From Clostridia bacterium (GTDB lineage: Bacteria > Bacillota_A > Clostridia > Oscillospirales > CAG-272): a DNA stretch of 10,355 nucleotides. The stretch spans positions 1 to 10,355 of the forward strand of contig JAFUQY010000454.1 of assembly GCA_017472105.1 (NCBI GenBank), in the 5' to 3' direction. A program made the translations under genes and the position numbers. Below are positions 1-6,954 of the stretch, one piece after another. Below the pieces are notes generated by a model. The model was given only the letters and a program-made list of their open reading frames with translations. It made no database searches and was not told the origin of the DNA. How positions within the stretch are numbered: the first letter of the stretch is position 1; every line of letters begins with the position of its first letter.

Positions 1-968
1 CCGGGATTCTCCGCTTCCATTGCGGTGTGAAGCCGTGCGGCAAGGGCGAGATTGTCCTCCCAGCCGGTGTGTCCCGATCCGCCGTGATCCGTTCCGACGA
101 CGAACATCATCTGCGCGAGATTTCCGCTCTCCATGGCGAGGTATGTACCGTCGTTCGCCATCACGGAGTCGCGGTGCACGTCAATGATGTACCGGATCGA
201 CGGATGCTCCTTCAGCTGTGCGCGGATTTCAAGCGACGCATTGTAGTACGCCATGGTGAAGTCCTCTTCGTCAAAGCGCGTCCGGGAATGGATGACGCCG
301 ATGCCCGCTTCTTCAAGGATTTCTGCAATCACGGAGGCGGTGCGGATCACGTTTTCGCTGTCGTCCGATGTCCGGTATCCGGTTTCTGCATGCTCCGCGT
401 AGGACTCCGTCGCGTGGGTTGAGAGAATCAGCACGACGGGTTCGTCCGGTGAAAGTCCGGCAAGCGGCGGTATTGCACGTTCGCGCGTGAGAAGTGCGTT
501 CACATCCGGTGTGTACGGCGTCTCGTTCGTGATCGTCAGCGGATTCGGTTCGCGTTCCGGGGCGGCGTCTTCCGTCTCGGGCGGTCTGAGCGGATTCAGC
601 GCGGCGTCGGGGCTGTCTGCGGCGGTGGATTTCCGGTTCTCCGGGATGACCGCGGTGCAGTGAACCTCGCCTGCCGAGAGCGCTGTGAGAAGTGCCGTCG
701 GGATGCTGTCCGATGCAAATGCGATCGCTGCGGCGGCATGTCCTGCACAGATTCCGGCTGTGATGACGGTCACGCCGAGCAGAAATACGGTGACGATGCG
801 CCGCAGAATCTTCGTGACCGGGATGCGCGTGACTTCATCCTCCGGTTCGATGACGACGGTTTCGGGAATCGGTCCGGTATATGGCTCATCCCTCGGCGGG
901 AGAGAAAATTCAATGGTCGGTGCGTCGTCCGGATACGGGATCAATGCAGTGATTTCGTTCTGTTCCAT
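1..968 (-). CDS. spoIIP: Stage II sporulation protein P (SpoIIP), 3' end cut off
   Basis: SpoIIP is a membrane-anchored peptidoglycan hydrolase (amidase and lytic transglycosylase) of the SpoIID-SpoIIM-SpoIIP machine that drives engulfment of the forespore. The window holds the first 322 codons. Visible parts: a charged, proline-rich N-terminus (1-52), one transmembrane helix (about 58-83), a variable linker (100-170), then the amidase domain from about 175. That domain shows V-V-L-I-L-S-T-H-A-T-E-S-Y (178-190), S-E-N-V-I-R (204-209), G-I-G-V-I-H (222-227), and I-I-D-V-H-R-D-S (261-268), all as in SpoIIP. H185, E188 and H265 are candidate catalytic or zinc-binding residues. The start at 968 is firm: a perfect AAAGGAGG lies 5 bases upstream (plus-strand 974-981). 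It follows gpr by 92 bases, the order known in Bacillus and Clostridia. Oddity: the position often occupied by His two residues before H185 is Ser183. The C-terminus lies outside the window. Confidence 0.9.
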   Translation of the reverse strand, partial: MEQNEITALIPYPDDAPTIEFSLPPRDEPYTGPIPETVVIEPEDEVTRIPVTKILRRIVTVFLLGVTVITAGICAGHAAAAIAFASDSIPTALLTALSAGEVHCTAVIPENRKSTAADSPDAALNPLRPPETEDAAPEREPNPLTITNETPYTPDVNALLTRERAIPPLAGLSPDEPVVLILSTHATESYAEHAETGYRTSDDSENVIRTASVIAEILEEAGIGVIHSRTRFDEEDFTMAYYNASLEIRAQLKEHPSIRYIIDVHRDSVMANDGTYLAMESGNLAQMMFVVGTDHGGSGHTGWEDNLALAARLHTAMEAENP

Positions 969-1060
969 GACGTCCTCCTTTCGGCATACCGTACCATATG
1001 CGCCGCGCGGCAGATTTATGACACATCCGGCGGAAATTTCCGGACGGCGGGGATTTCCCG

Positions 1061-1750
1061 TCAGTGAAACAGCGCGCGCAGAATGCCCCATGCGATGACG
1101 CGGGCGTAGGTTTCAGCAATGCGGTCGCAGTCTGCGGGAGTCACGAGCATGCGCCCCGATTCAATCACGGTGGGAACACCGACGGAGATGACCGGGATGC
1201 CCATGGTTTCGCGGCAGATGATGCCGGAGACTGCGCTGTCCGTTCCCGAGCCGGGAGAGGTACCCTGATCGGTGATTTGTATGACCGTACCGAGACTGTC
1301 CTCAGACGCCGCGGCAAGTGCGTCCACGGTGATGATGCAGTCGGCGTGCACGGTGCCGGCAAGAGCTTTCACGATATCGGCGGTGTCCAGTCCGGTTGAA
1401 GCCGGGATTCCGGGGGATACGGGAAAGAGGGCAGGGGATGTGTCCGGCGACGGCGTGAGCTTTCCGATACACCGCGGACCGGGAGAATCCGGCGTGACTG
1501 CGGGGTTTCCGATTCCGGCGGCGAGGATGCGTCCGTGCGGCTCAAACTGCTTCAGAATCTGTCCGAGCGCGTCTCCGGCACGTTTCTGGGATGCGGCATC
1601 CGGCAGCTCTCCCGTACGGATTGTGACGCAGGATGAGATGTCCGTGCGGTGCGTGACGACGTCAAATCCGTGGACGGATGAGCGCTCCGGGCGGGTGTGC
1701 GGGAGACGGTTTTCGCCTTCGCTGATGAGTGTTCGGCGGGTGTAGATCAT
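1061..1750 (-). CDS. gpr: Germination protease GPR (spore SASP endopeptidase), short form
   Basis: GPR degrades small acid-soluble spore proteins at the start of germination; it is made in the forespore as a zymogen. The 229-residue product shows the family core: G-I-G-N-P-A-V-T-P-D (79-88), G-L-D-T-A-D-I-V (120-127), I-I-T-V-D-A-L-A-A (139-147), I-T-D-Q-G-T-S-P-G-S-G (159-169), E-T-M-G-I-P-V-I-S-V-G-V-P-T-V (181-195). D88 and D143 match the two catalytic aspartates of the B. megaterium enzyme (near 127 and 193). The start at 1750 has GGAG 8 bases upstream; the frame stays open to 1975, but that stretch is AT-rich and unlike GPR. The protein is much shorter than the 370-residue Bacillus enzyme and lacks its C-terminal insertion, ending directly in the final helix (I-A-E-T-Y-A-R-V-I-A-W-G). 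The usual R-T-D-L-A-x-E processing region is unclear; R-R-T-L-I-S-E (5-11) is the nearest match. It lies upstream of spoIIP, probably co-transcribed. Confidence 0.88.
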   Translation of the reverse strand: MIYTRRTLISEGENRLPHTRPERSSVHGFDVVTHRTDISSCVTIRTGELPDAASQKRAGDALGQILKQFEPHGRILAAGIGNPAVTPDSPGPRCIGKLTPSPDTSPALFPVSPGIPASTGLDTADIVKALAGTVHADCIITVDALAAASEDSLGTVIQITDQGTSPGSGTDSAVSGIICRETMGIPVISVGVPTVIESGRMLVTPADCDRIAETYARVIAWGILRALFH

Positions 1751-1916
1751 GCTTTCGGCTCCGATTTCTGCCGTCAGGCGGCGTGATTGCCTTATTTTTG
1801 CCCGCGCGGACTCCGCGTCAAGCGAAAAACAGTGATTTTTAGTGTAAATTTTGCACAAAAAATACATTTGTAATTGTGCATGTGGATGAAACTTGACAGC
1901 ACTGCAAATAAAGATG

Positions 1917-1945
1917 TTGATTATTTGAGATGAAAGTGTTATAAT
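1917..1945 (+). promoter_or_regulatory. Sigma-A-type promoter of the substrate-binding protein gene
   Basis: TTGATT (1917-1922) and a perfect TATAAT (1940-1945) are separated by 17 bases in an AT-rich spacer. Transcription should start near 1952, giving an untranslated leader of about 65 bases before the ATG at 2018. AGGAGG at 2000-2005 is the ribosome binding site. A TTGACA at 1893-1898 lacks a partner -10 at a workable distance. The divergent gpr gene begins on the other side of the same 267-base spacer. Confidence 0.8.
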
Positions 1946-2017
1946 ATGGTGAGTACAAATAACCCGTATTTTCAATACGCTTTATTCAAGAAAGCACGCA
2001 GGAGGATTAACTGAATC

Positions 2018-3799
2018 ATGAAAAAGGTGATAGCCCTTATTCTTGCCGCAACCATGCTCGCAGCGACTGCTGTCGGCTGTACTACACTGGAAAAAGATGC
2101 AACCGGTGAAGACTACGACAAGGGTGCCATTATCGACATGTATCTCACTACCGAGATCTACAACTTTGACCCGCAGGTCAGCGTAACCGACGATGCTATG
2201 CTCAAGATTCTCAGCCTTTGCTACGAAGGTCTTACCAGAATCAACGAGGACGGCAAGTGGGAACCCGCGCTGATGAAGAAGTACAAGATCGACCAGGACG
2301 ACGAAGAAGCCTTCAGAATCCTTGTTGAACTCAACAGCACCAAGTGGAGCGACGGCCGTACCGTTCAGGCAGCGGACATCGTTTACGCATGGAAGCGCAT
2401 CCTTGAACCCGACCAGACCAACGAAGCTGCATCCCTTCTCTTTGACATCAAGAACGCACGCGACGTAAAGCTCGGTGACGCTACCATCGACGACCTCGGC
2501 ATCGCTGCGGTTGATACCTATACCATCGAAATCGAATTCGAACAGAAGATCGATCTGGACCAGTTCTTCGAAAACTGCTCCTCCATCGCTCTTGTTCCCG
2601 TTCGTGAAGACGTAATCACCCGTTACGACGGCGGCGTATGGGCTCAGAAGTCCACCACTGTCGTTACCAACGGTCCCTTCTGCCCGAAGGAAATCGTTTA
2701 CGGCAACACTCTCCGTCTGGAACGTTCCGCTTACTACTATCTGAACGAAGAAAAGGAAGAAATTCTGGACAAGTACGTTATTCCTTACAGACTTCTCACC
2801 AAGTATGACACCGGCAACGCGGAAGCTCAGCTCACTTCTCTGACCTCCGGCGGTATCTTCTACGACGGTGAAATTCCGCTCTCCGCACGTGCTCAGTACA
2901 AGGACTCCGCTGTGATTGACGATATGATGGGTACCCACACCTACGTATTCAACACCAACAACGAGCTCTTCGCTAAGCCCGAAGTACGCCGCGCTCTTTC
3001 CATGGCAATCGACAGAAACCAGATCGTTTCCATCGTAACCTATGCAAAGCCTGCTACCGGCTACATCCCCTACAAGGTATTTGATTCCACCTCCGGCACT
3101 TCCTTCCGTACCACCGGCGGTGACGTGATCTCCGCATCCGCAGACGTTGCAGGCGCACAGGCTCTTCTGTCCTCCGCAGGCGTCAAGGGCGGCTCCTTCA
3201 CTCTCTCCGTCCGCGACAACGAAGTTGACAAGGCAATTGCCGACTACGTTGCAGGCGTATGGGGTCAGCTCGGCTTCACTGTAACCGTTGAGGCTGTTGC
3301 TTCCACTCCTGACATCACCGACTCCACCATTTACGTTGACAACTTCCAGAAGAAGTACGACAACGGTGAGTTCGATGTCATCGGTATCGACACCATGATG
3401 CTCTCCGCAGACGCATTCTCCGCTCTGTCCCAGTTCGCAGTTTCCTTCTCCGGCAACGGCGTTGACATGGATTCCGAAACCTATGACCTCTACGGTCACA
3501 TTTCCGGTTATGCAAGCGAAGAATACAACGCTCTGATCGAATCCGCTTACGCTGAAAAGGACAGAGTTGCGCGTGCTGCTATCCTGCACCAGGCTGAAGA
3601 GCTCCTCATGAACGATATGCCCGTAATGCCCATCATCTTCCTTCAGGATGCATACCTGTACACCGACGTTCTGTCCGGTATTTCCAGTGACTACTACGGC
3701 ACCAGAAACTTCAACAGAACCAAGATGAAGGACTACATGACCTATAAGGCTAAGACCGACACTTCGGATACCACTGCTCCTGTGGCAGCTGCTGAATAA
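2018..3799 (+). CDS. Peptide-type ABC transporter substrate-binding lipoprotein (SBP_bac_5 family)
   Basis: This is an extracytoplasmic solute-binding protein of the OppA/DppA class, which captures peptides or similar solutes for an ABC importer. The 593-residue product begins with a lipoprotein signal: M-K-K, a hydrophobic core, and the lipobox A-V-G-C with the lipidated Cys at 21. Family hallmarks follow: N-F-D-P-Q (49-53), L-C-Y-E-G-L (67-72), K-W-S-D-G-R-T-V-Q-A-A-D-I-V-Y-A-W-K-R (109-127), and P-E-V-R-R-A-L-S-M-A-I-D-R in the middle of the protein. AGGAGG lies 12 bases before the ATG. The gene has its own strong promoter and a strong terminator and no permease or ATPase gene beside it, so it is an orphan binding protein that must use a transporter encoded elsewhere. 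Its codon use is highly selective (rich in TTC, AAC, GAC, AAG, CGT), stronger than in its neighbours, which suggests high expression. The ligand cannot be read from sequence. Confidence 0.93.
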   Translation: MKKVIALILAATMLAATAVGCTTLEKDATGEDYDKGAIIDMYLTTEIYNFDPQVSVTDDAMLKILSLCYEGLTRINEDGKWEPALMKKYKIDQDDEEAFRILVELNSTKWSDGRTVQAADIVYAWKRILEPDQTNEAASLLFDIKNARDVKLGDATIDDLGIAAVDTYTIEIEFEQKIDLDQFFENCSSIALVPVREDVITRYDGGVWAQKSTTVVTNGPFCPKEIVYGNTLRLERSAYYYLNEEKEEILDKYVIPYRLLTKYDTGNAEAQLTSLTSGGIFYDGEIPLSARAQYKDSAVIDDMMGTHTYVFNTNNELFAKPEVRRALSMAIDRNQIVSIVTYAKPATGYIPYKVFDSTSGTSFRTTGGDVISASADVAGAQALLSSAGVKGGSFTLSVRDNEVDKAIADYVAGVWGQLGFTVTVEAVASTPDITDSTIYVDNFQKKYDNGEFDVIGIDTMMLSADAFSALSQFAVSFSGNGVDMDSETYDLYGHISGYASEEYNALIESAYAEKDRVARAAILHQAEELLMNDMPVMPIIFLQDAYLYTDVLSGISSDYYGTRNFNRTKMKDYMTYKAKTDTSDTTAPVAAAE

Positions 3800-3831
3800 T
3801 CCGCCGGATCTTTCCTGAACCGAACGACAAT

Positions 3832-3864
3832 AAACGGGGAGTTCAACAACTTCCCGTTTGTTTT
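3832..3864 (+). terminator. Rho-independent terminator of the binding-protein gene
   Basis: AAACGGGGAGTT (3832-3843) pairs with AACTTCCCGTTT (3848-3859) over 12 base pairs with one G-U and a CAAC loop. G and TTTT follow at 3860-3864. It starts 33 bases after the stop codon and separates this gene from the DUF4364 gene. Confidence 0.88.
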
Positions 3865-3974
3865 CGCTTGCGGTACTATCGGATCCGTTCTGCGAAATTT
3901 GCGGAATCGGGTCGTGATTCGTTCTTATCATTTCAACGCGGTACTCCATGAGCTGCCGCCGAACGGAGAAAATT

Positions 3975-4592
3975 ATGCCTGAGACATTTCATTCCCCTCA
4001 GCAGGTGAAGGTTTTTATTCTGTATCTGCTGGAGAAAATCGGGTATCCCATTGACTACAACGACCTGGCTACGATCGTGATCCGGGACGGATATGTGGAT
4101 TATTTCGATTTCGTCACCTATTTCCATCAGCTTCTTGACGACGGTCATATCTGTGAAGCCGCGGAAGATGATGAAGAAATCGCACCGGAACGGACTCCCG
4201 TGACTTCTCCCTCCGATAGAAAGGACCTTCCGCCGGATCAGGCCAAATATCAGGTCACCGATACGGGACGTACCATCGCAAAAGGGCTGGCAGATGACCT
4301 GCTTCTTGCCGCGGTACGTGAAAAAAGCTATATCAGCGCAATGCGTCACCTTTCCCTCGAAAAACGGGGCGCGGTTCCCAATTATTCCATCGAAACCGTG
4401 GGTGACGGTACCTATATCTTCCACTGCAATATCAAGGACCGCGACGGGCTGGCGTTCGATCTGGCTCTGCGCGCGGATTCGTATATGCAGGTTTCCCGGA
4501 TGCGCATGAATTTCGAGGACAAGCCCGATGTGGTTCTCCGCGGAATCGTCGCGCTCGTTACGGGAAATGTGAATTATCTTTTCGATAAGTAA
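3975..4592 (+). CDS. DUF4364 family winged-helix protein
   Basis: The 205-residue product matches my recollection of the DUF4364 family, small cytoplasmic proteins of Clostridia with winged-helix-like segments and no established function. It opens with a helical helix-turn-helix-like region (9-62: V-K-V-F-I-L-Y-L-L-E-K-I, then D-Y-N-D-L-A-T-I-V, then F-V-T-Y-F-H-Q-L-L-D-D-G-H-I). An acidic, proline-containing insert spans 63-90. Next comes a second winged-helix piece typical of the family (Y-Q-V-T-D-T-G-R-T-I-A, 92-102), and a beta-rich C-terminal half. The ATG at 3975 is preferred because GGAG lies 6 bases upstream; an in-frame ATG at 3948 lacks a ribosome site. It sits alone between terminators. 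A DNA-binding regulator is a reasonable inference from the fold, but no target is visible. Confidence 0.85.
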   Translation: MPETFHSPQQVKVFILYLLEKIGYPIDYNDLATIVIRDGYVDYFDFVTYFHQLLDDGHICEAAEDDEEIAPERTPVTSPSDRKDLPPDQAKYQVTDTGRTIAKGLADDLLLAAVREKSYISAMRHLSLEKRGAVPNYSIETVGDGTYIFHCNIKDRDGLAFDLALRADSYMQVSRMRMNFEDKPDVVLRGIVALVTGNVNYLFDK

Positions 4593-4603
4593 CCCAAAGC
4601 TGT

Positions 4604-4634
4604 TGCCGGATTGCACGTTTTGCGGCACGATTTT
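4604..4634 (+). terminator. Weak possible terminator after the DUF4364 gene
   Basis: TGCCG (4604-4608) can pair with CGGCA (4623-4627) around a 14-base loop, and TTTT follows at 4631-4634. The stem is short, so this is tentative. The remaining bases up to 4719 are AT-rich with no other visible structure. Confidence 0.3.
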
Positions 4635-4719
4635 AAGAATCATTTATGAATATTTATGTCGGAAATGCGAAAGACTGCATAAATTGTTAAAAATATTTCC
4701 GAAATATTTAGCAAAACTA

Positions 4720-4747
4720 TTGACAAATAACCGATTTGTGGTATAAT
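4720..4747 (+). promoter_or_regulatory. Consensus sigma-A promoter of the sigma factor gene
   Basis: A perfect TTGACA (4720-4725) and a perfect TATAAT (4742-4747) are spaced by 16 bases. The start of transcription should fall near 4754, about 33 bases before the TTG start codon at 4787. The surrounding DNA (4640-4770) is very AT-rich. Confidence 0.88.
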
Positions 4748-4786
4748 GTAATAGACAAATAGTAATTCTTTTCGGAGTGCCGTATT

Positions 4787-5380
4787 TTGGAAAAAGATCT
4801 CAATCTGCTGCTGGAACAGATCAAGGACGGGGATGAAACTTCATTTGCGCTCCTGTCGGAACAGTATCGGGCAGTGACGGATGCGGCAGTCAAGCGGTTC
4901 GCGCCATCCTTCGGGATCGGAGATGCGGATGCGGACGGTATGTACGGTGAGGACGATTTGCGGCAGGAGGCCATGGTTGCTCTCTACCGCGCGGCGCTCA
5001 GCTACGATCCGGATGAAAAGGGAAGAGATGTCAGCTTCGGGCTGTATGCCAAAATCTGCATCAACAACGCCCTGATTTCGGCTCTGCGCAAGTACAGAAG
5101 CGAAAAGAAGAAACGGGAAGCGGCAAAAACCAAGGGAAGAAACGGTGCGAAAAATGCGCCGGGACCCTTCGAAACCATCGCGTCCCGTGAGGATGCTGCT
5201 GCACTTCTGGCAAAAATCCGTGAGCAGCTGTCCGGTTTGGAAAGACAAGTGTTTGATTATTATATTGTTGGCAAGTCCGCGGGTGAAATCGCAGAGCGAC
5301 TCGGCAGAAGCGAAAAATCTGTCAGCAACGCTTTATATCGTATGAAAGTTAAGGTAAGAGGACTTCTGAAAAATCAATAA
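4787..5380 (+). CDS. RNA polymerase sigma-70 family factor, SigH-like
   Basis: This 197-residue protein is an alternative sigma factor that directs RNA polymerase to promoters. Region 2 covers about 16-105: E-D-D-L-R-Q-E-A-M-V-A-L-Y-R-A-A (55-70) is the core-binding helix, and S-F-G-L-Y-A-K-I-C-I-N-N-A-L-I-S-A-L-R-K (83-102) covers 2.3-2.4. A lysine-rich linker (105-124) takes the place of region 3. Region 4 spans 147-195, with L-E-R-Q-V-F (151-156) and the helix-turn-helix S-A-G-E-I-A-E-R-L-G-R-S-E-K-S-V-S-N-A-L-Y-R (164-185). The layout, and the nearby rlmB as in the Bacillus rlmB-yacP-sigH cluster, fit SigH, the sigma factor of early sporulation, but identity as true SigH is an inference. 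Translation starts at a TTG with GGAG 9 bases upstream; no in-frame ATG is better placed. The promoter is a near-perfect sigma-A site. Confidence 0.85.
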   Translation: MEKDLNLLLEQIKDGDETSFALLSEQYRAVTDAAVKRFAPSFGIGDADADGMYGEDDLRQEAMVALYRAALSYDPDEKGRDVSFGLYAKICINNALISALRKYRSEKKKREAAKTKGRNGAKNAPGPFETIASREDAAALLAKIREQLSGLERQVFDYYIVGKSAGEIAERLGRSEKSVSNALYRMKVKVRGLLKNQ

Positions 5381-5390
5381 TGTATTTTAG

Positions 5391-5406
5391 AACCGGCTTC
5401 CGGTTT
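5391..5406 (+). terminator. Short hairpin after the sigma factor gene, possible terminator
   Basis: AACCGG (5391-5396) pairs perfectly with CCGGTT (5400-5405) around a CTT loop, with a short run of T at 5404-5407. It begins 11 bases after the stop codon. The T-tract is weak, so termination may be partial and the zinc-ribbon gene downstream may be read through. Confidence 0.45.
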
Positions 5407-5516
5407 TAAGATAAATACGCCCGAATAGCTTAACTCAAGAGCGTTGTTTTCAAAGGTGACGGTGAGAGTCCGCCGAGGGCAGAAATTAACCATTTTTTCA
5501 AAGCGAGGAAAAAAAG
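5407..5516 (+). other. Leader region of the zinc-ribbon gene, no identified promoter
   Basis: This 110-base stretch lies between the hairpin and the zinc-ribbon start. It includes a G/C-rich block (5455-5480) flanked by two copies of TTTTCAAAG (5447-5455 and 5495-5503), and ends in GAGG (5505-5508), 8 bases before the ATG. I see no convincing -35/-10 pair and no riboswitch consensus that I recognise. It may be an untranslated leader with structure, or simply contain a non-consensus promoter. Confidence 0.3.
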
Positions 5517-5792
5517 ATGTACGAGGACAAGACCTTAGTATGCAACGAATGCGGCGAAGAGTTCGTATTCACTGCTGGCGAGCAGGAATTCTACGCAGAA
5601 AAGGGTTTCCAGAACGAACCCAAGAAGTGCAAAGCATGCCGTGACAAGAGAAAGAACGCTACCCGCGAAACTCGTGAAATGTTCACTGCTACCTGCGCTG
5701 AATGCGGCGGCGAAGCTAAGATTCCCTTCCAGCCCACCAGCGACAGACCTGTTTATTGCAGCGAATGCTTCGCAAAGAAGAAGGCTCAGTAA
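5517..5792 (+). CDS. Small double zinc-ribbon protein (zf-trcl / CxxC type)
   Basis: The 91-residue product has two zinc-binding modules. The first (5-42) has C9-x2-C12 and C38-x2-C41 around the highly conserved E-F-V-F-T-A-G-E-Q-E-F-Y-A-E-K-G-F, as in the probable zinc-ribbon (zf-trcl) family. The second (58-85) has C60-x2-C63 and C81-x2-C84 with the sequence K-I-P-F-Q-P-T-S-D-R-P-V-Y-C between them, a pattern common in small CxxC proteins of Clostridia. Such proteins probably bind nucleic acid or other proteins, but I know of no demonstrated role. GAGG lies 8 bases before the ATG. Codon use is strongly biased, as in the binding-protein gene, which suggests high expression. It sits between the SigH-like gene and rlmB and has its own terminator. 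Confidence 0.87.
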   Translation: MYEDKTLVCNECGEEFVFTAGEQEFYAEKGFQNEPKKCKACRDKRKNATRETREMFTATCAECGGEAKIPFQPTSDRPVYCSECFAKKKAQ

Positions 5793-5804
5793 ATCTGTTG
5801 TCAG

Positions 5805-5838
5805 AAAAGATGCGGTTTTTACCGTGTCTTTTTTATTT
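5805..5838 (+). terminator. Rho-independent terminator of the zinc-ribbon gene
   Basis: AAAAGATGCGGT (5805-5816) pairs with ACCGTGTCTTTT (5821-5832) over 12 base pairs including two G-U pairs, with a TTTT loop. The T-rich tail TTATTTT follows. It begins 13 bases after the stop codon and isolates rlmB transcription from the genes to the left. Confidence 0.85.
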
Positions 5839-5885
5839 TCTCCGAGAAAATTTTTGGTTTTTCCTCGTTTTGTTGAAAAAGGATA

Positions 5886-5914
5886 TGTACAACGCCGCGA
5901 AAATGTGATATAAT
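5886..5914 (+). promoter_or_regulatory. Extended -10 promoter of rlmB
   Basis: A perfect TATAAT (5909-5914) is preceded by TG at 5906-5907, giving an extended -10. A weak -35, TGTACA (5886-5891), lies 17 bases upstream. Transcription should begin near 5921. Confidence 0.7.
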
Positions 5915-5983
5915 CATACTGTATCATTATATAAAGGCGACGTGTGCGCTTTTGGAAATCAATTCACCGATTGGCGGCAGGAA

Positions 5984-6835
5984 ATGGAAGAAAAATTCAA
6001 TAAAAAGAAATATAATCAGAAATCCGAGCATCCCTCCGAGCGTTCCCGTGATCGTTCCGGCGGCGAGCGGAGACAGAAGAATCCCCGTCCCATGAACCGC
6101 GGGGAAATGCCGTCCAATGTGGTTGTCGGCAGAAATGCGGTTGCGGAGCTGATCCGTTCCGGTGCACCGGTTGACAAGATTCTGGTGTCCGGCAGAGAAG
6201 GATCCGTGGTTGCCATCATCGCAGAGGCAAAAAAGGCGGGCATCGTCGTCGTGGATTCCACCGTTGAGTCCATCGATCGTCTCGCGCACGGCGAAAATCA
6301 TCAGGGAATCGCGGCGATGGTTGCGGAAAAAGCGTACTCCACTGTGGATGAAATCCTCGCGATTGCGGCTGAGCGCGGTGAAAAGCCCCTCATCGTGGTA
6401 TGCGACGGTATCGAAGACCCCCATAATCTCGGTGCGGTCATCCGCTGTGCCGAATGTGCCGGTGCGCACGGTGTCATCATTCCCGAACGCCGCGCATGCG
6501 GTCTGACTCCTGCGGTATCCAAGGCATCCGCCGGTGCGATCATGCATATGGCAATTGCAAAGGTCGGCAACATCGCGGAAACCATCGAAAAGCTGAAGGA
6601 AAACGGCGTCTGGACCTTTGCGGCAGAAGCCGGCGGTCAGGATTTCTTTGAAACCGACTGGAAATGTGCCTGCGCCATCGTTCTGGGCGGAGAAGACAGC
6701 GGTGTCTCCCGTCTCGTCCGCGAACGCTGTGACTTTACCGTATCCATTCCCATGTACGGTCACGTCAATTCCCTCAATGTATCCACTGCCGCGTCCGTGC
6801 TCCTGTGCCATGCGGCGAGAATGCAGAGAACATGA
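5984..6835 (+). CDS. rlmB: 23S rRNA (guanosine-2'-O)-methyltransferase RlmB, TrmH/SpoU family
   Basis: This cytoplasmic SPOUT enzyme transfers methyl from S-adenosylmethionine to a ribose 2'-OH; RlmB acts on a guanosine of 23S rRNA (G2251 in E. coli). The 283-residue protein has a basic tail (1-45, many K and R), a substrate-binding domain starting V-V-V-G-R-N-A-V-A-E-L-I (46-57) with H-Q-G-I-A-A (106-111), and the knotted catalytic domain. All three SpoU motifs are intact: N-L-G-A-V-I-R (148-154), I-V-L-G-G-E-D-S-G-V (232-241), and S-L-N-V-S-T-A-A-S (263-271). The basic tail is longer than in E. coli RlmB and probably helps RNA binding. The ATG at 5984 has GGCGG 6 bases upstream; an in-frame GTG at 5942 preceded by AAAGG is an alternative that adds 14 residues. 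It is probably co-transcribed with the large membrane protein that follows. Close relatives methylating tRNA or other rRNA positions cannot be excluded by motifs alone. Confidence 0.9.
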   Translation: MEEKFNKKKYNQKSEHPSERSRDRSGGERRQKNPRPMNRGEMPSNVVVGRNAVAELIRSGAPVDKILVSGREGSVVAIIAEAKKAGIVVVDSTVESIDRLAHGENHQGIAAMVAEKAYSTVDEILAIAAERGEKPLIVVCDGIEDPHNLGAVIRCAECAGAHGVIIPERRACGLTPAVSKASAGAIMHMAIAKVGNIAETIEKLKENGVWTFAAEAGGQDFFETDWKCACAIVLGGEDSGVSRLVRERCDFTVSIPMYGHVNSLNVSTAASVLLCHAARMQRT

Positions 6836-6954
6836 AGTACCGCGTAACGGAACACTGTACCTACAAACTGCGCAGACCAAACCGAAAAAATCAAGCAAAT
6901 ACAGCATATGAAAGGAAAGATCGGCGGCAGAAGCTGACGGTCAATGTACTTATT

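Noticed and set aside
27..422. Plus-strand open frames across 27-1745
   Set aside because: They are shadows of spoIIP and gpr, whose minus-strand products have clear family motifs.
1840..1866. Possible sporulation sigma promoter for gpr on the minus strand (TGTATT and TACACTA)
   Set aside because: Both boxes match the sigma-G or sigma-F type only partly and the 15-base spacing is short, so it is not better than chance in AT-rich DNA.
1982..3949. 655-codon open frame on the minus strand
   Set aside because: It lies exactly opposite the substrate-binding protein gene and has no family features; strong codon bias of the sense gene removes stop codons from this antisense frame.
6908..6937. Nine-codon reading frame after GAAAGGAAAG between rlmB and the membrane protein
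   Set aside because: It is too short and has no properly spaced ribosome site of its own; chance is the simplest explanation.
6832..6954. Extended N-terminus for the large membrane protein from an ATG overlapping the rlmB stop
   Set aside because: The 4-base overlap is attractive, but the 41 codons use many codons rare in the rest of the gene (CCA, CGA, CAA, AGG, CGG), suggesting a noncoding spacer. It remains an alternative.
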